A stretch of DNA of 7,888 nucleotides, taken from positions 1-7,888 of the forward strand of contig CALDKL010000234.1 of the NCBI GenBank assembly GCA_937898895.1, written 5' to 3'. Shown piece by piece: positions 1 to 7,031 of the stretch (its first letter is position 1; the number at the start of each line of letters is the position of its first letter). The notes under the pieces were generated by a model, which had not been told where the DNA came from, ran no database searches, and was given only the letters and a program-made list of their open reading frames with translations. The translations under genes were made by a program, and so were the position numbers. This DNA comes from an uncultured Verrucomicrobiae bacterium (GTDB lineage Bacteria; Verrucomicrobiota; Verrucomicrobiia; Verrucomicrobiales; DEV007).

Positions 1-2
1 TC

Positions 3-1163
3 GATGTGCTGCGGCGCGAGGCGGTCAATTTCGAGTTGCGCGCCACCGCCGACCGCGCCCTCTCCGCTGCCGAGCAAATGCGCGCGGCCGAGAACCGCAC
101 CAGCTCCGATCCCATCATCCCCCCCCAACCCACCGACGACCTCATCATCGGTCGCTCCCCGGCGATGCAGGATGTCTACAAGCTCATCGGACGGGTCGCC
201 CGCGCCGACGCCCCTGTGCTCATCACCGGAGAGAGCGGGGTGGGCAAAGAGGTCGTCTCCAATGCGATCCACAAGTTTTCCCGCCGCGCCAAAGCCGAGT
301 ATGTCGCGATCAACTGTGCCGCGATCCCCAGCAACCTGCTCGAAAGCGAACTCTTTGGTCACGAGAAGGGCGCCTTCACCGGAGCCGTGAACCAGCGCAT
401 CGGGCGCTTCGAGCAGTGCCACGGAGGCACTCTGTTTCTCGACGAGATCGGCGACATGCCTCTCGAGGTGCAGAGCAAGCTCCTCCGCGTTCTCCAGAGC
501 GGCGAATTCTCCCGCGTCGGAGGAAATCAGACACTCCAGGCCGATGTCCGCATTCTCGCGGCAACAAACAAGCGACTCGAGGAGGAAGTGGAGAACGGCG
601 CCTTCCGCGAAGACTTGTTCTATCGGCTCAACGTGGTCCGCATCCACATTCCGCCGCTGCGTCAGCGTCTCGAGGACATCCGCCTCCTCGCCGAGCATTT
701 CCTCGCAAAACGTTCGGAAGGTGGACGCGGGCGACCGATGCAGTTTTCCCGCGAAGCCACTGAGATGCTCGAGGGCTACCACTGGCCCGGCAACGTCCGC
801 GAACTGGAGAATCTCATCCAGCGCGCCTGCGTTCTCGCAAGCGGCAATGTGATCCTCGCCAGCGACCTGCCATTCGATCAGGCGAGTCGATCAGAAAGCG
901 AGCGGGTCGTCCTGGACCGAGCCGCAAAGCGTTTCCTGCATGCGGCAGCAAGCACGAACGTATCCCCGGTGGCATTGGCCCTGCGGGTGCTCTCGGAAAC
1001 CGCCCGGCGCGAGACGGGGAGCGACGAGGAAGCGGCAAAATTGCTTGGTATTTCCAGGGAGGACCTGCTTTCCCACGTCGATCCCCCTGCCTCACCCCAC
1101 TCCCCTCCTGCGAAAAAGGCAAGATCGTCGGCGCGCTCGAGACCTCGGGCGCACTCGGATTGA
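3..1163 (+). CDS. Sigma-54-dependent transcriptional activator (NtrC-type AAA+ protein), 5' end missing
   Basis: This is an enhancer-binding activator that uses ATP hydrolysis to remodel sigma-54 RNA polymerase at -24/-12 promoters. The frame is open at the left edge, so the true start and any receiver or sensor domain lie outside; the first ~45 visible residues look like a helical linker. Counting from the GTG at position 6, the AAA+ core has Walker A GESGVGKE (75-82), the sigma-54-contacting loop GAFTGA (122-127), Walker B GTLFLDEIGD (141-150), sensor I around AATN (185-188), a putative arginine finger in FREDLFYRLN (200-209) and sensor II WPGNVREL (260-267). All are intact, so the ATPase should be active. 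Near 338-357 is a weak Fis-like helix-turn-helix (EEAAKLLGIS), lacking the usual TL..K ending. A Pro/Ala/Arg/Ser-rich basic tail of about 27 residues follows. The targets are unknown; no convincing -24/-12 site was found in the window. Confidence 0.93.
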   Translation, partial: DVLRREAVNFELRATADRALSAAEQMRAAENRTSSDPIIPPQPTDDLIIGRSPAMQDVYKLIGRVARADAPVLITGESGVGKEVVSNAIHKFSRRAKAEYVAINCAAIPSNLLESELFGHEKGAFTGAVNQRIGRFEQCHGGTLFLDEIGDMPLEVQSKLLRVLQSGEFSRVGGNQTLQADVRILAATNKRLEEEVENGAFREDLFYRLNVVRIHIPPLRQRLEDIRLLAEHFLAKRSEGGRGRPMQFSREATEMLEGYHWPGNVRELENLIQRACVLASGNVILASDLPFDQASRSESERVVLDRAAKRFLHAAASTNVSPVALALRVLSETARRETGSDEEAAKLLGISREDLLSHVDPPASPHSPPAKKARSSARSRPRAHSD

Positions 1164-1251
1164 AAAGGCCGCGCGGGGGAACCAAAGAGAACCTGCGGAC
1201 GCTGCGAATCTCGTATGTGCGCTCCGCAGAGACCCATCGATCCGTGGCCAC

Positions 1252-1350
1252 ATGAACCTCCGCCATACGCCCACTTTCTTTCGCTTGTTCCCCACAACAG
1301 TCGAGATCGAAACCGCCCCCGGTCGGAAACTGCTACTGCGAATCCAATGA
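1252..1350 (+). CDS. Possible 32-residue small ORF overlapping the next gene
   Basis: ATG at 1252 opens a 32-residue frame that closes with TGA at 1348-1350. That stop overlaps the ATG at 1347 of the small membrane-protein gene in an ATGA arrangement, which often marks translational coupling. Its end (TVEIETAPGRKLLLRI) alternates polar and hydrophobic residues like a beta strand. Against it: no Shine-Dalgarno sequence, an only moderately GC-rich third position, tiny size, and no family that I recognise. It could be a real leader peptide, the end of a decayed gene, or chance. The stretch 1164-1251 before it shows no other gene. Confidence 0.2.
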   Translation: MNLRHTPTFFRLFPTTVEIETAPGRKLLLRIQ

Positions 1351-1667
1351 GCATGCCCTGGTTCCCCGCATCACCAGGCGCATGGAGTGTTACCGGGGCG
1401 GGCCTGACGGGATTCCTGGGATCCCTCCGGTTGCAGGGACCGATGTGGGCGGTCGAGTTTGGCCGCCGTCCCTTCTCCCCTGACAGAGGCGAATACGTCG
1501 CCGCTTTGTGGTTCGGTGCTCCCGCCTTGCTGCTCGCCTCACTGATACTCGGAATCGCCGTCTCGCGGGAGACCTGGAGGTCGCGACTCGGCGTGGCCCT
1601 CTTCCTTCTCTGCCTCCTCAATCTTTCCACCTGGGCCTTGCTCCTCGCCAACGCTGCGGTCCCTTGA
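1347..1667 (+). CDS. Small hypothetical membrane protein with two predicted helices
   Basis: This 106-residue protein is not one I recognise. Two clear hydrophobic helices lie at about residues 50-72 (starting YVAALWFGAP) and 81-103 (starting LGVALFLLCL), joined by a short charged turn (SRETWRSR). By the positive-inside rule that turn should be cytoplasmic and both ends should face outward. The first 45 residues are only weakly hydrophobic. The start at 1347 is chosen because it overlaps the preceding stop as ATGA and because the longer in-frame extension from 1215 is Pro/Arg-rich and looks non-coding. ATG at 1443 (74 residues, preceded by AGGGA) is an alternative. It lies between the activator and the ThuA-like gene on the same strand, but neither neighbour suggests a role. 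Confidence 0.5.
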   Translation: MSMPWFPASPGAWSVTGAGLTGFLGSLRLQGPMWAVEFGRRPFSPDRGEYVAALWFGAPALLLASLILGIAVSRETWRSRLGVALFLLCLLNLSTWALLLANAAVP

Positions 1668-1723
1668 GCAATGCCCCCGACGATCCGCCGCCCTGATTTC
1701 GCCATAGCGTTTTCTCCGAGAGT

Positions 1724-1749
1724 CGGCGAGACTTCCCCGCGACTCGCCG
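1724..1749 (+). other. Inverted repeat upstream of the ThuA-like gene
   Basis: CGGCGAG at 1724-1730 and CTCGCCG at 1743-1749 form a perfect 7-bp stem with a 12-base loop, ending 16 bases before the ThuA-like start. A second, competing 6-bp pairing joins GAGTCG (1720-1725) with CGACTC (1740-1745). No T-run follows, so it is not a canonical intrinsic terminator for the upstream gene. It may be a leader structure, an operator or chance in GC-rich DNA. Confidence 0.2.
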
Positions 1750-1765
1750 CCGCGCCTGCTCCCCT

Positions 1766-2833
1766 ATGAACACTCCCTCGCGTTTCCTCGCCTTTGTCGT
1801 GTCCTTGTTCGCCGCCCTCATGAACCTCTCCGCCGCTGACGGTCCGGGACTCCACCTCTCCGGCAAGGATGGCCCGGGCAAGGGCAAAAAGATCGTCTTC
1901 CTCGCCGGCGACGAGGAATATCGCTCCGAAGAAGCCCTCCCCATGCTCGCCAAGATCTTCAGTCAACGATTTGGCTTTGACGCGACGGTGCTGTTCTCCC
2001 TCGATCCCGAAAACGGATTCATCGATCCGAATCAGCAAAAAAACATTCCCGGCACGTCCGCTCTCGCCGATGCCGATCTGCTGGTCATCTTCACCCGTTT
2101 CCGCGACCTTCCTCCCGACCAGACCGCCCCCATCACCGCCTTTCTGAATGCGGGCAAACCGATCATCGGCCTGCGCACCGCCACCCATGCCTTCGCAGGA
2201 AGCATGGCGGATGGAGGATGGACCTACGGAGACTGGCAGAAAGGCGGCTTCGGTCTGAAAATCCTGGGTGAAACCTGGGTCGCCCACCACGGAGTGCACA
2301 AGAAGGAAGGCACTCGCGGGGTCATCGAGGAGGCCAATGCCTCCCATCCCATTCTGCGCAGTGTGAAGGACGTCTTTGCCGCCTCGGATGTCTACTCGGT
2401 GAAGAGCCTCACCGGGGGTGAGACCGTGCTGTTGCGCGGTGCAGTCACCGAGAGCCTCGACCCTGCGTCAAAGCCGGTGGAAGGTGAAAAAAACAATCCG
2501 CTCCAGGCCCTCGCCTGGCTCCGCGAATACACCGCCCCTAACGGAACCGCCAAAGGGCGCGCCTTCTGCGCCACGACGGGTTCTGCCGTCGATCTCGTGA
2601 GCGAGGATCTGCGTCGGCTCATCGTAAATGCGGCCCTGTATCTCACCGGGGTCGAGGTGCCGACAAAGGCGGACGTTTCCTACGTCGATCCCTACCACCC
2701 GAGTTTCTATGGCTTCGTCAAGGATCCCACGTTCTGGCCGGGCCGGAACCTCCGACCGATGGACTTCGGTCTCGGAAAATCTCCCGCTGCGGTCGATCCT
2801 CCCGGTTCACCCGAATGGCCCTTTCGCGAGTAG
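1766..2833 (+). CDS. Secreted ThuA-like domain protein
   Basis: The protein has 355 residues. Residues 1-24 are a Sec signal peptide (hydrophobic FLAFVVSLFAALM, likely cleavage after LSAA), so the mature protein acts outside the cytoplasm. The rest is a ThuA-like fold, related to class I glutamine amidotransferases and named for trehalose utilisation. It starts with strand KKIVFLAGDEEY (41-52), then DADLLVIFTRFRDL (102-115), the landmark KPIIGLRTATHAF (131-143), HHGVHKKEGTRG (174-185) and a C-terminal half ending near ALYLTGVEVP (290-299). Exported ThuA proteins of this sort are frequent in Planctomycetes and Verrucomicrobia, often beside sugar-metabolism genes; their biochemical activity is generally not established, and I assign none. 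The start is fixed by the signal peptide; no Shine-Dalgarno is visible. The last 27 bases overlap the end of the convergent glycosyltransferase gene. Confidence 0.88.
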   Translation: MNTPSRFLAFVVSLFAALMNLSAADGPGLHLSGKDGPGKGKKIVFLAGDEEYRSEEALPMLAKIFSQRFGFDATVLFSLDPENGFIDPNQQKNIPGTSALADADLLVIFTRFRDLPPDQTAPITAFLNAGKPIIGLRTATHAFAGSMADGGWTYGDWQKGGFGLKILGETWVAHHGVHKKEGTRGVIEEANASHPILRSVKDVFAASDVYSVKSLTGGETVLLRGAVTESLDPASKPVEGEKNNPLQALAWLREYTAPNGTAKGRAFCATTGSAVDLVSEDLRRLIVNAALYLTGVEVPTKADVSYVDPYHPSFYGFVKDPTFWPGRNLRPMDFGLGKSPAAVDPPGSPEWPFRE

Positions 2834-4543
2834 GGGCTGCTGCGAGTCCAGGGTGTTTGCGGACTCCAGCGGCGATCGACCCCAACGGGCTGCGATGAGC
2901 CGCTTCCCGCCCAGGCGGAAGGGGTGCGGAGAGAAGCGAACGGCAAGATCTCCGGGCAGATCGTTCCACATGCGCTCTTCGAAGACGATCAATCCCTCGG
3001 GCGTCTCTGCGAGCATCGCCGCGAGTTCTTCCGGAGATCGCAGGGTCTTCCCGCAGGTGCCTGTGTAGAGGGCGAGATTCTCTCCGTTGAGCCGATAGAG
3101 GTGGAGCCGTCCTCCCGGCGGGACGTATTCTTTCACCAGAGGCACCAGTTCCTTCGGCGTTTTGTGATCGTTGAGGATCGGCAGGATGACTCCGCCCATC
3201 GTCGCGAACAACACCGCCCAGGTCAGACCGAGTCGCCACGGGGCGGTCGGTTGTCGTTTTGTCAGGTGCCACACCAGCAGGATGAGAATGATCGCGATCC
3301 CCAGTCCGGGAAGGGCAGAGGGAAAGGGAAGAGTCCGCGCGAGATCAAGACTCTCGATGACCTTGTCCCTCCACGAGGCCGACGACGTCGCGATTTGTTC
3401 CGAGAGCCAGGGCAAGACTCCGCTCGCCAGAAACAGGACAAACAGGATCGAGAGGAGAATGAGGGGGAAACGCCACAGCGCCTTCTCTACCTCGCGGAGG
3501 GCACGGCTTTCGTGAAATCGACTCCAGGCTGAGGCCATGAACAGGGCAAGGGCCGGATAGACGAGGAGGATGTAGAGATTGCGCTTGCCCGGACTGAGAC
3601 TGAAGAAGACCACGACGAGAATCATCCAGCCCGCGAGCTTCCGGCGAAGCACGCGGTCCTCCGGACTGCCCGCGAGGGCACCCCAGGCAAAAGGCAACAG
3701 GGCCACCCAGGGAAGCCCATCGACCGGAAGGTAGGTGAGAAAATAGTAGAAAGGCTCACGATGGCCATACTCCCCCTGGGCGCGGTCGATGTTTTGCGCA
3801 AAGAGCAACTCGTCGAGATATCCTGCCGGAGGATCGCTCTGCAGGACGAACCAGAGCCACAGTCCCGGCAGCGCGAGGGTCACGAACGGGCCCCAGATCC
3901 AGTGGTGGCGGCGCAGGTCGTCCCGCTCCCCGGCGGCGAATTTGGCGACCAGATACACGAGGATCGGAACGAGGAATCCAACCGGCCCTTTCGCGAGAAT
4001 GGCCAGACCCATGCAGCAATAGGCGGCCAGCGCTTTCGCGAAGGATGGCTTTGCATCCTGCGAGAAGAGTGCCAGCAAGGCCAGCATCTCCAGCCCGCAG
4101 AGGAGCATGTCGATCTGCCCCCATCCGCCCTGTTTCGCGAAGAGATACGTCGCGGCACAGAGCAGCGCGGCGGTCGCGTCATCCCGACGGCGACCCCATA
4201 GCCGCATCAGCATCACCACGGACCAAAGAGAGGCGACGGCACCGAAGAGACTGGGAAAACGCGTCGTCACCCCGTTGATCTCGCCATCCGCGAGAACCGC
4301 TGCCGCCCCGTTGATCATCCAGAACATCAGGGGCGGCTTGTGCGCGTAGTACTCGCCGTTGCGATGCGGGACAAGCCAGTGGCCCTCTTCGCGCATCTCT
4401 TTTGCGACATAGGCAAAACGGGCCTCGTCGGGAGCCCAAAGTTCGCGGCAGAGGTATTCCGAGCCCCAGTAGAGAAGCGAGGTCAAAAAGAGGATGACGA
4501 GGGAGCCGACGGGGCGGGACCAGAGTCGGATGAGCGTCGGCAT
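2807..4543 (-). CDS. ArnT-like polyprenyl-phosphate-sugar glycosyltransferase (GT-C fold membrane protein)
   Basis: This is a 578-residue inner-membrane enzyme with roughly 12-13 hydrophobic segments, the first at about residues 12-31 and the last near 437-455, then a soluble C-terminal part of about 120 residues. Family hallmarks: an acidic pair in the first periplasmic loop (WAPDEARFAYV, D39/E40), HKPPLMFW (68-75), a further aspartate in GQIDML (D145), AKGP (184-187) and SPGKRNLYIL (317-326), which resembles the matching ArnT motif. Known relatives (GT83/PMT_2 group) take a sugar from undecaprenyl phosphate and add it to lipid A on the periplasmic face. The donor and acceptor here cannot be read from sequence, so I do not assign arnT; no aminoarabinose pathway genes are nearby. 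It is the last gene of the kdsB-pyrG operon, starting 30 bases after the pyrG stop with no Shine-Dalgarno. That context supports an envelope-glycan role. Confidence 0.85.
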   Translation of the reverse strand: MPTLIRLWSRPVGSLVILFLTSLLYWGSEYLCRELWAPDEARFAYVAKEMREEGHWLVPHRNGEYYAHKPPLMFWMINGAAAVLADGEINGVTTRFPSLFGAVASLWSVVMLMRLWGRRRDDATAALLCAATYLFAKQGGWGQIDMLLCGLEMLALLALFSQDAKPSFAKALAAYCCMGLAILAKGPVGFLVPILVYLVAKFAAGERDDLRRHHWIWGPFVTLALPGLWLWFVLQSDPPAGYLDELLFAQNIDRAQGEYGHREPFYYFLTYLPVDGLPWVALLPFAWGALAGSPEDRVLRRKLAGWMILVVVFFSLSPGKRNLYILLVYPALALFMASAWSRFHESRALREVEKALWRFPLILLSILFVLFLASGVLPWLSEQIATSSASWRDKVIESLDLARTLPFPSALPGLGIAIILILLVWHLTKRQPTAPWRLGLTWAVLFATMGGVILPILNDHKTPKELVPLVKEYVPPGGRLHLYRLNGENLALYTGTCGKTLRSPEELAAMLAETPEGLIVFEERMWNDLPGDLAVRFSPHPFRLGGKRLIAARWGRSPLESANTLDSQQPLLAKGPFG

Positions 4544-4573
4544 GGAGCGCGAAGGATGGCGCAGGTCTCGCGT

Positions 4574-6175
4574 TCAGCTCCGCTTGCCCAGAGCCGCAGC
4601 GACAAACCCCTTGAAGAGCGGATGTGGCGCAGTCGGCTTGCTCTTGAATTCGGGGTGATACTGCACCGCGATGAAGAAGGGATGCGAAGGGATTTCGATA
4701 ATCTCGCCGAGCTTTCCGTCGGGTGAGGTACCAACCAGCTTCATCCCCTTCTCCTCGAAGAGGGAGAGATAATTCTGATTCAGCTCGTAGCGGTGGCGAT
4801 GGCGTTCGTTCACCGAGGACTTCCCGTAGAGCGTGGCCGATTTGCTGTCGGGCAACAGCTTCGTCTCCCAGGTGCCGAGGCGCATCGTGCCTCCCTTTTC
4901 CTGCACTTCCTTCTGATCCTCGAGCAGGCAGATCACGGGGTGTGGGGTCGTTTCGTCGAATTCCGTGCTGTGGGCGCGCTCCAGCCCACAGGCATTTCGG
5001 GCGAATTCGATCGTCGCAATCTGCATGCCCAGGCAGATGCCAAAGTAGGGGATACGATTCTCGCGGGCATATTGCGCCGCGAGGATCTTGCCCTCGATGC
5101 CGCGGTCGCCAAAGCCTCCGGGGATGAGGATGCCGGAGATCGTGTCGAGATATTTGGCAGGGCCGAATTCCTCGATATCGCTCGAGTCGATGCGCACGAT
5201 CTCGACGAAGGCGTCATTTGCTGCGCCGGCATGGGTGAGGCTCTCGTAGATGGATTTGTAGGCGTCCTTGAGATCGATGTACTTCCCGACGACCCCGATC
5301 CGCACGGTGTGGGTGGGGTTGACAATGCGGTCGACCATGTTGCGCCACTCCAGCAACTCGGGCTCCTTCGTGACGAGACCGAGCCGCTCGCAAATGATGT
5401 CGTCGAGGTGCTGATCGTGCAGATTGAGCGGGGCGCGGTAGATCGTGCCCATCACATCGAGAAAGGGGATCACCGCCTCGGGCCGCACGTTGCAGAACAT
5501 CGAGATTTTCTTACGCAGATCGAGATCGATCTTGTGTTCGGAGCGGCAGAGGATGACATCGGGCGCGATGCCGATCTCGCGCAGTTTCGCTACGCTCTGC
5601 TGGGTGGGCTTGGTCTTCAGCTCCTCCGCCGCTTTGATGAAGGGCACGAGGGTGGTGTGGATGAAAGCCACATTTTCCGCCCCGATCTCGTCCTTGAACT
5701 GGCGGAGCGCCTCCAGGAAAGGAAGGCCCTCAATGTCCCCAGTGGTGCCTCCGATCTCCGTGATGATGATGTCAATGTCGTCACGTTGTGCGACTTCCTT
5801 GATGCGGTTCTTGATCACGTCGGTCACGTGGGGGATGACCTGCACCGTTGCGCCGAGGTAGAGGCCCTCGCGCTCGTTCTTGATCACCGTCTCGTAGACC
5901 TGCCCGCTGGTGAGGTTGTTGAGCCGGGAGAGGCGACCGCTCGTGAATCGCTCGTAGTGCCCCAGGTCCAGGTCGGTCTCGGCCCCGTCATCGAGTACAT
6001 AGACCTCGCCGTGTTGAAAGGGACTCATCGTCCCCGGGTCGACATTCAGGTAGGGGTCGAATTTCTGCATGAGCACGCGCAGACCACGCCGCTCCAGCAA
6101 GGTGCCGAGCGCCGCTGCGGCGAGCCCTTTTCCGAGCGAACTGACCACTCCTCCAGTGACGAAAATATACTTCAT
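4574..6175 (-). CDS. pyrG: CTP synthase (glutamine-hydrolysing)
   Basis: Converts UTP, ATP and glutamine to CTP in the cytoplasm, the last step of pyrimidine nucleotide synthesis. It is full length at 533 residues, close to the usual ~545. The N-terminal amidoligase domain (about 1-270) opens with YIFVTGGVVSSLGKG (3-17), the ATP loop; LDLGHYERF (69-77) and TEIGGTTGDIE (139-149) supply the probable metal-binding D70 and E140. The glutaminase domain (about 290-533) has the oxyanion region IPGGFGDRG (351-359), nucleophile C381 in FGICLGMQ, and H507/E509 in QYHPEF. Every catalytic residue is present, so it should be active. The ATG overlaps the kdsB stop as ATGA, with no Shine-Dalgarno, which suggests coupled translation. 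The upstream neighbour KdsB consumes CTP. No sign of the reiterative-transcription control known from some Gram-positive pyrG genes. Confidence 0.98.
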   Translation of the reverse strand: MKYIFVTGGVVSSLGKGLAAAALGTLLERRGLRVLMQKFDPYLNVDPGTMSPFQHGEVYVLDDGAETDLDLGHYERFTSGRLSRLNNLTSGQVYETVIKNEREGLYLGATVQVIPHVTDVIKNRIKEVAQRDDIDIIITEIGGTTGDIEGLPFLEALRQFKDEIGAENVAFIHTTLVPFIKAAEELKTKPTQQSVAKLREIGIAPDVILCRSEHKIDLDLRKKISMFCNVRPEAVIPFLDVMGTIYRAPLNLHDQHLDDIICERLGLVTKEPELLEWRNMVDRIVNPTHTVRIGVVGKYIDLKDAYKSIYESLTHAGAANDAFVEIVRIDSSDIEEFGPAKYLDTISGILIPGGFGDRGIEGKILAAQYARENRIPYFGICLGMQIATIEFARNACGLERAHSTEFDETTPHPVICLLEDQKEVQEKGGTMRLGTWETKLLPDSKSATLYGKSSVNERHRHRYELNQNYLSLFEEKGMKLVGTSPDGKLGEIIEIPSHPFFIAVQYHPEFKSKPTAPHPLFKGFVAAALGKRS

Positions 6176-6918
6176 CGGGACAACGATTCGTGGAGTATCG
6201 CCGCCTGCTCGGGAGTGTCAACGCCCGGCGAGGCGTCGTCCGTCAATACCACCCGGATCCGCGCACCATTTTCGAGAGCCCGCAGTTGCTCCAGGCCCTC
6301 GGTCCGTTCGAGCAGGGAGGGTCGCCAGCTCACGAATTCGAAAAGAAAATCGCGTCGAAATCCGTAGATCCCCTTGTGTCGGTAGCAGACGAGATCCTCG
6401 GGCACATTCCGCGGGTGCGGGATCTGACTGCGGGAAAAATAGAGGGCGTTTCCCTGGTCATCGATCACCACTTTGACCACATTCGGATCCGCCAGGATGG
6501 GATCCGAGGCCGCCACGGGATTGGCCGCCGTGATCATGGGCAGCTCCGCATCGGCGAGGAGCGCCACCGCCAGCGCATCGATCAAGCCGGGATCAATGAG
6601 CGGCTCGTCGCCCTGGATATTGAGAATGTGCGTCATCTCGGGAAAAGCGACCGCAACTTCGGCGGCGCGATCCGTGCCGCTGGGATGATCGTCGCGCGTC
6701 ATCGTGGCATGGCCCCCAAAGGCCTCCACCGCCTCGGCGATACGTCGATCGTCTGTCGCCACCGTGAGACGGGCGAGGTGTCGGCACTCGCGACAGCGGT
6801 CCCAAACGTGTTGCACGAGCGGTTTGCCCGCGATGAGATGGAGCGGCTTGCCCGGAAAGCGCGTCGAGCCCCAACGGGCGGGAATGACACCGAGGACAGA
6901 AGAGGGTTGGGTCGGCAT
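6172..6918 (-). CDS. kdsB: 3-deoxy-manno-octulosonate cytidylyltransferase (CMP-KDO synthetase)
   Basis: Activates KDO with CTP to give CMP-KDO and pyrophosphate, the donor for the lipid A inner core. The protein has 248 residues, the normal length. Motifs in order: the nucleotide-binding signature IPARWGSTRFPGKPL (12-26), VATDDRRI (53-60), HPSGTDR (78-84), NIQGDEPL (100-107), YFSRSQIP (160-167), HKGIYGFRRDFL (181-192), LEQLRALENG (209-218) and VDTPEQ (233-238). The start at 6918 leaves the standard short lead before the first motif; the only Shine-Dalgarno-like element (GAGG) lies about 13 bases upstream, rather far. It is the first gene of the operon, followed by pyrG with a 4-base overlap. 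Its presence implies that the organism makes KDO-containing lipopolysaccharide. A 382-bp structured intergenic region separates it from the divergent gene at 7301. Confidence 0.97.
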   Translation of the reverse strand: MPTQPSSVLGVIPARWGSTRFPGKPLHLIAGKPLVQHVWDRCRECRHLARLTVATDDRRIAEAVEAFGGHATMTRDDHPSGTDRAAEVAVAFPEMTHILNIQGDEPLIDPGLIDALAVALLADAELPMITAANPVAASDPILADPNVVKVVIDDQGNALYFSRSQIPHPRNVPEDLVCYRHKGIYGFRRDFLFEFVSWRPSLLERTEGLEQLRALENGARIRVVLTDDASPGVDTPEQAAILHESLSR

Positions 6919-6944
6919 GAAAAGAGGGTTGCCTCACGAAGCCC

Positions 6945-6975
6945 CGGATTCGGAACGAATCAACCTGAATCCGAA
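6945..6975 (-). promoter_or_regulatory. Possible switching hairpins in the kdsB leader
   Basis: In the - strand sense this segment lies 27-57 bases ahead of the kdsB start. One arm (6945-6952, CGAATCCG) can pair with either of two earlier segments: with GATTCG (6961-6956) as a 6-bp stem with a TTC loop, or with CGGATTC (6973-6967) as a 7-bp stem. The two pairings exclude each other, the geometry used by attenuators and translational switches. No T-run follows the stem and no Shine-Dalgarno is masked, so a mechanism is not evident. It could also be a protein-binding site built from repeated GATTC, or chance. Confidence 0.22.
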
Positions 6976-7031
6976 GTTGGCGAACCACGGAACCGTCAAA
7001 GGACCGTGGAAAGATTCCAAAATGGGATCCC

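Noticed and set aside
1164..1251. Frame ending ...RSVAT at 1255 as a frameshifted continuation of the activator
   Set aside because: It would need a shift near the AAAAA run at 1112-1116, and its sequence lacks a helix-turn-helix. Homologue comparison would be needed to revive it.
1215..1346. Longer start for the small membrane protein at 1215
   Set aside because: The added 44 residues are rich in Pro, Arg and His with no hydrophobic pattern, and the ATGA overlap favours the start at 1347.
878..2347. Long open frame on the - strand (489 codons) across the activator end, the membrane protein and the ThuA-like gene
   Set aside because: It spans three + strand genes and their gaps with no domain and a low-complexity Gly/Ala/Arg/Ser composition, while the ThuA-like and AAA+ proteins on the other strand carry clear family motifs.
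4793..6367. Long open frame on the + strand (524 codons) opposite pyrG and the end of kdsB
   Set aside because: It is antisense to undoubted pyrG and kdsB codons. Its Asp/Glu/His/Val-rich composition is what complementary reading of GC-rich genes gives, and it has no recognisable domain.
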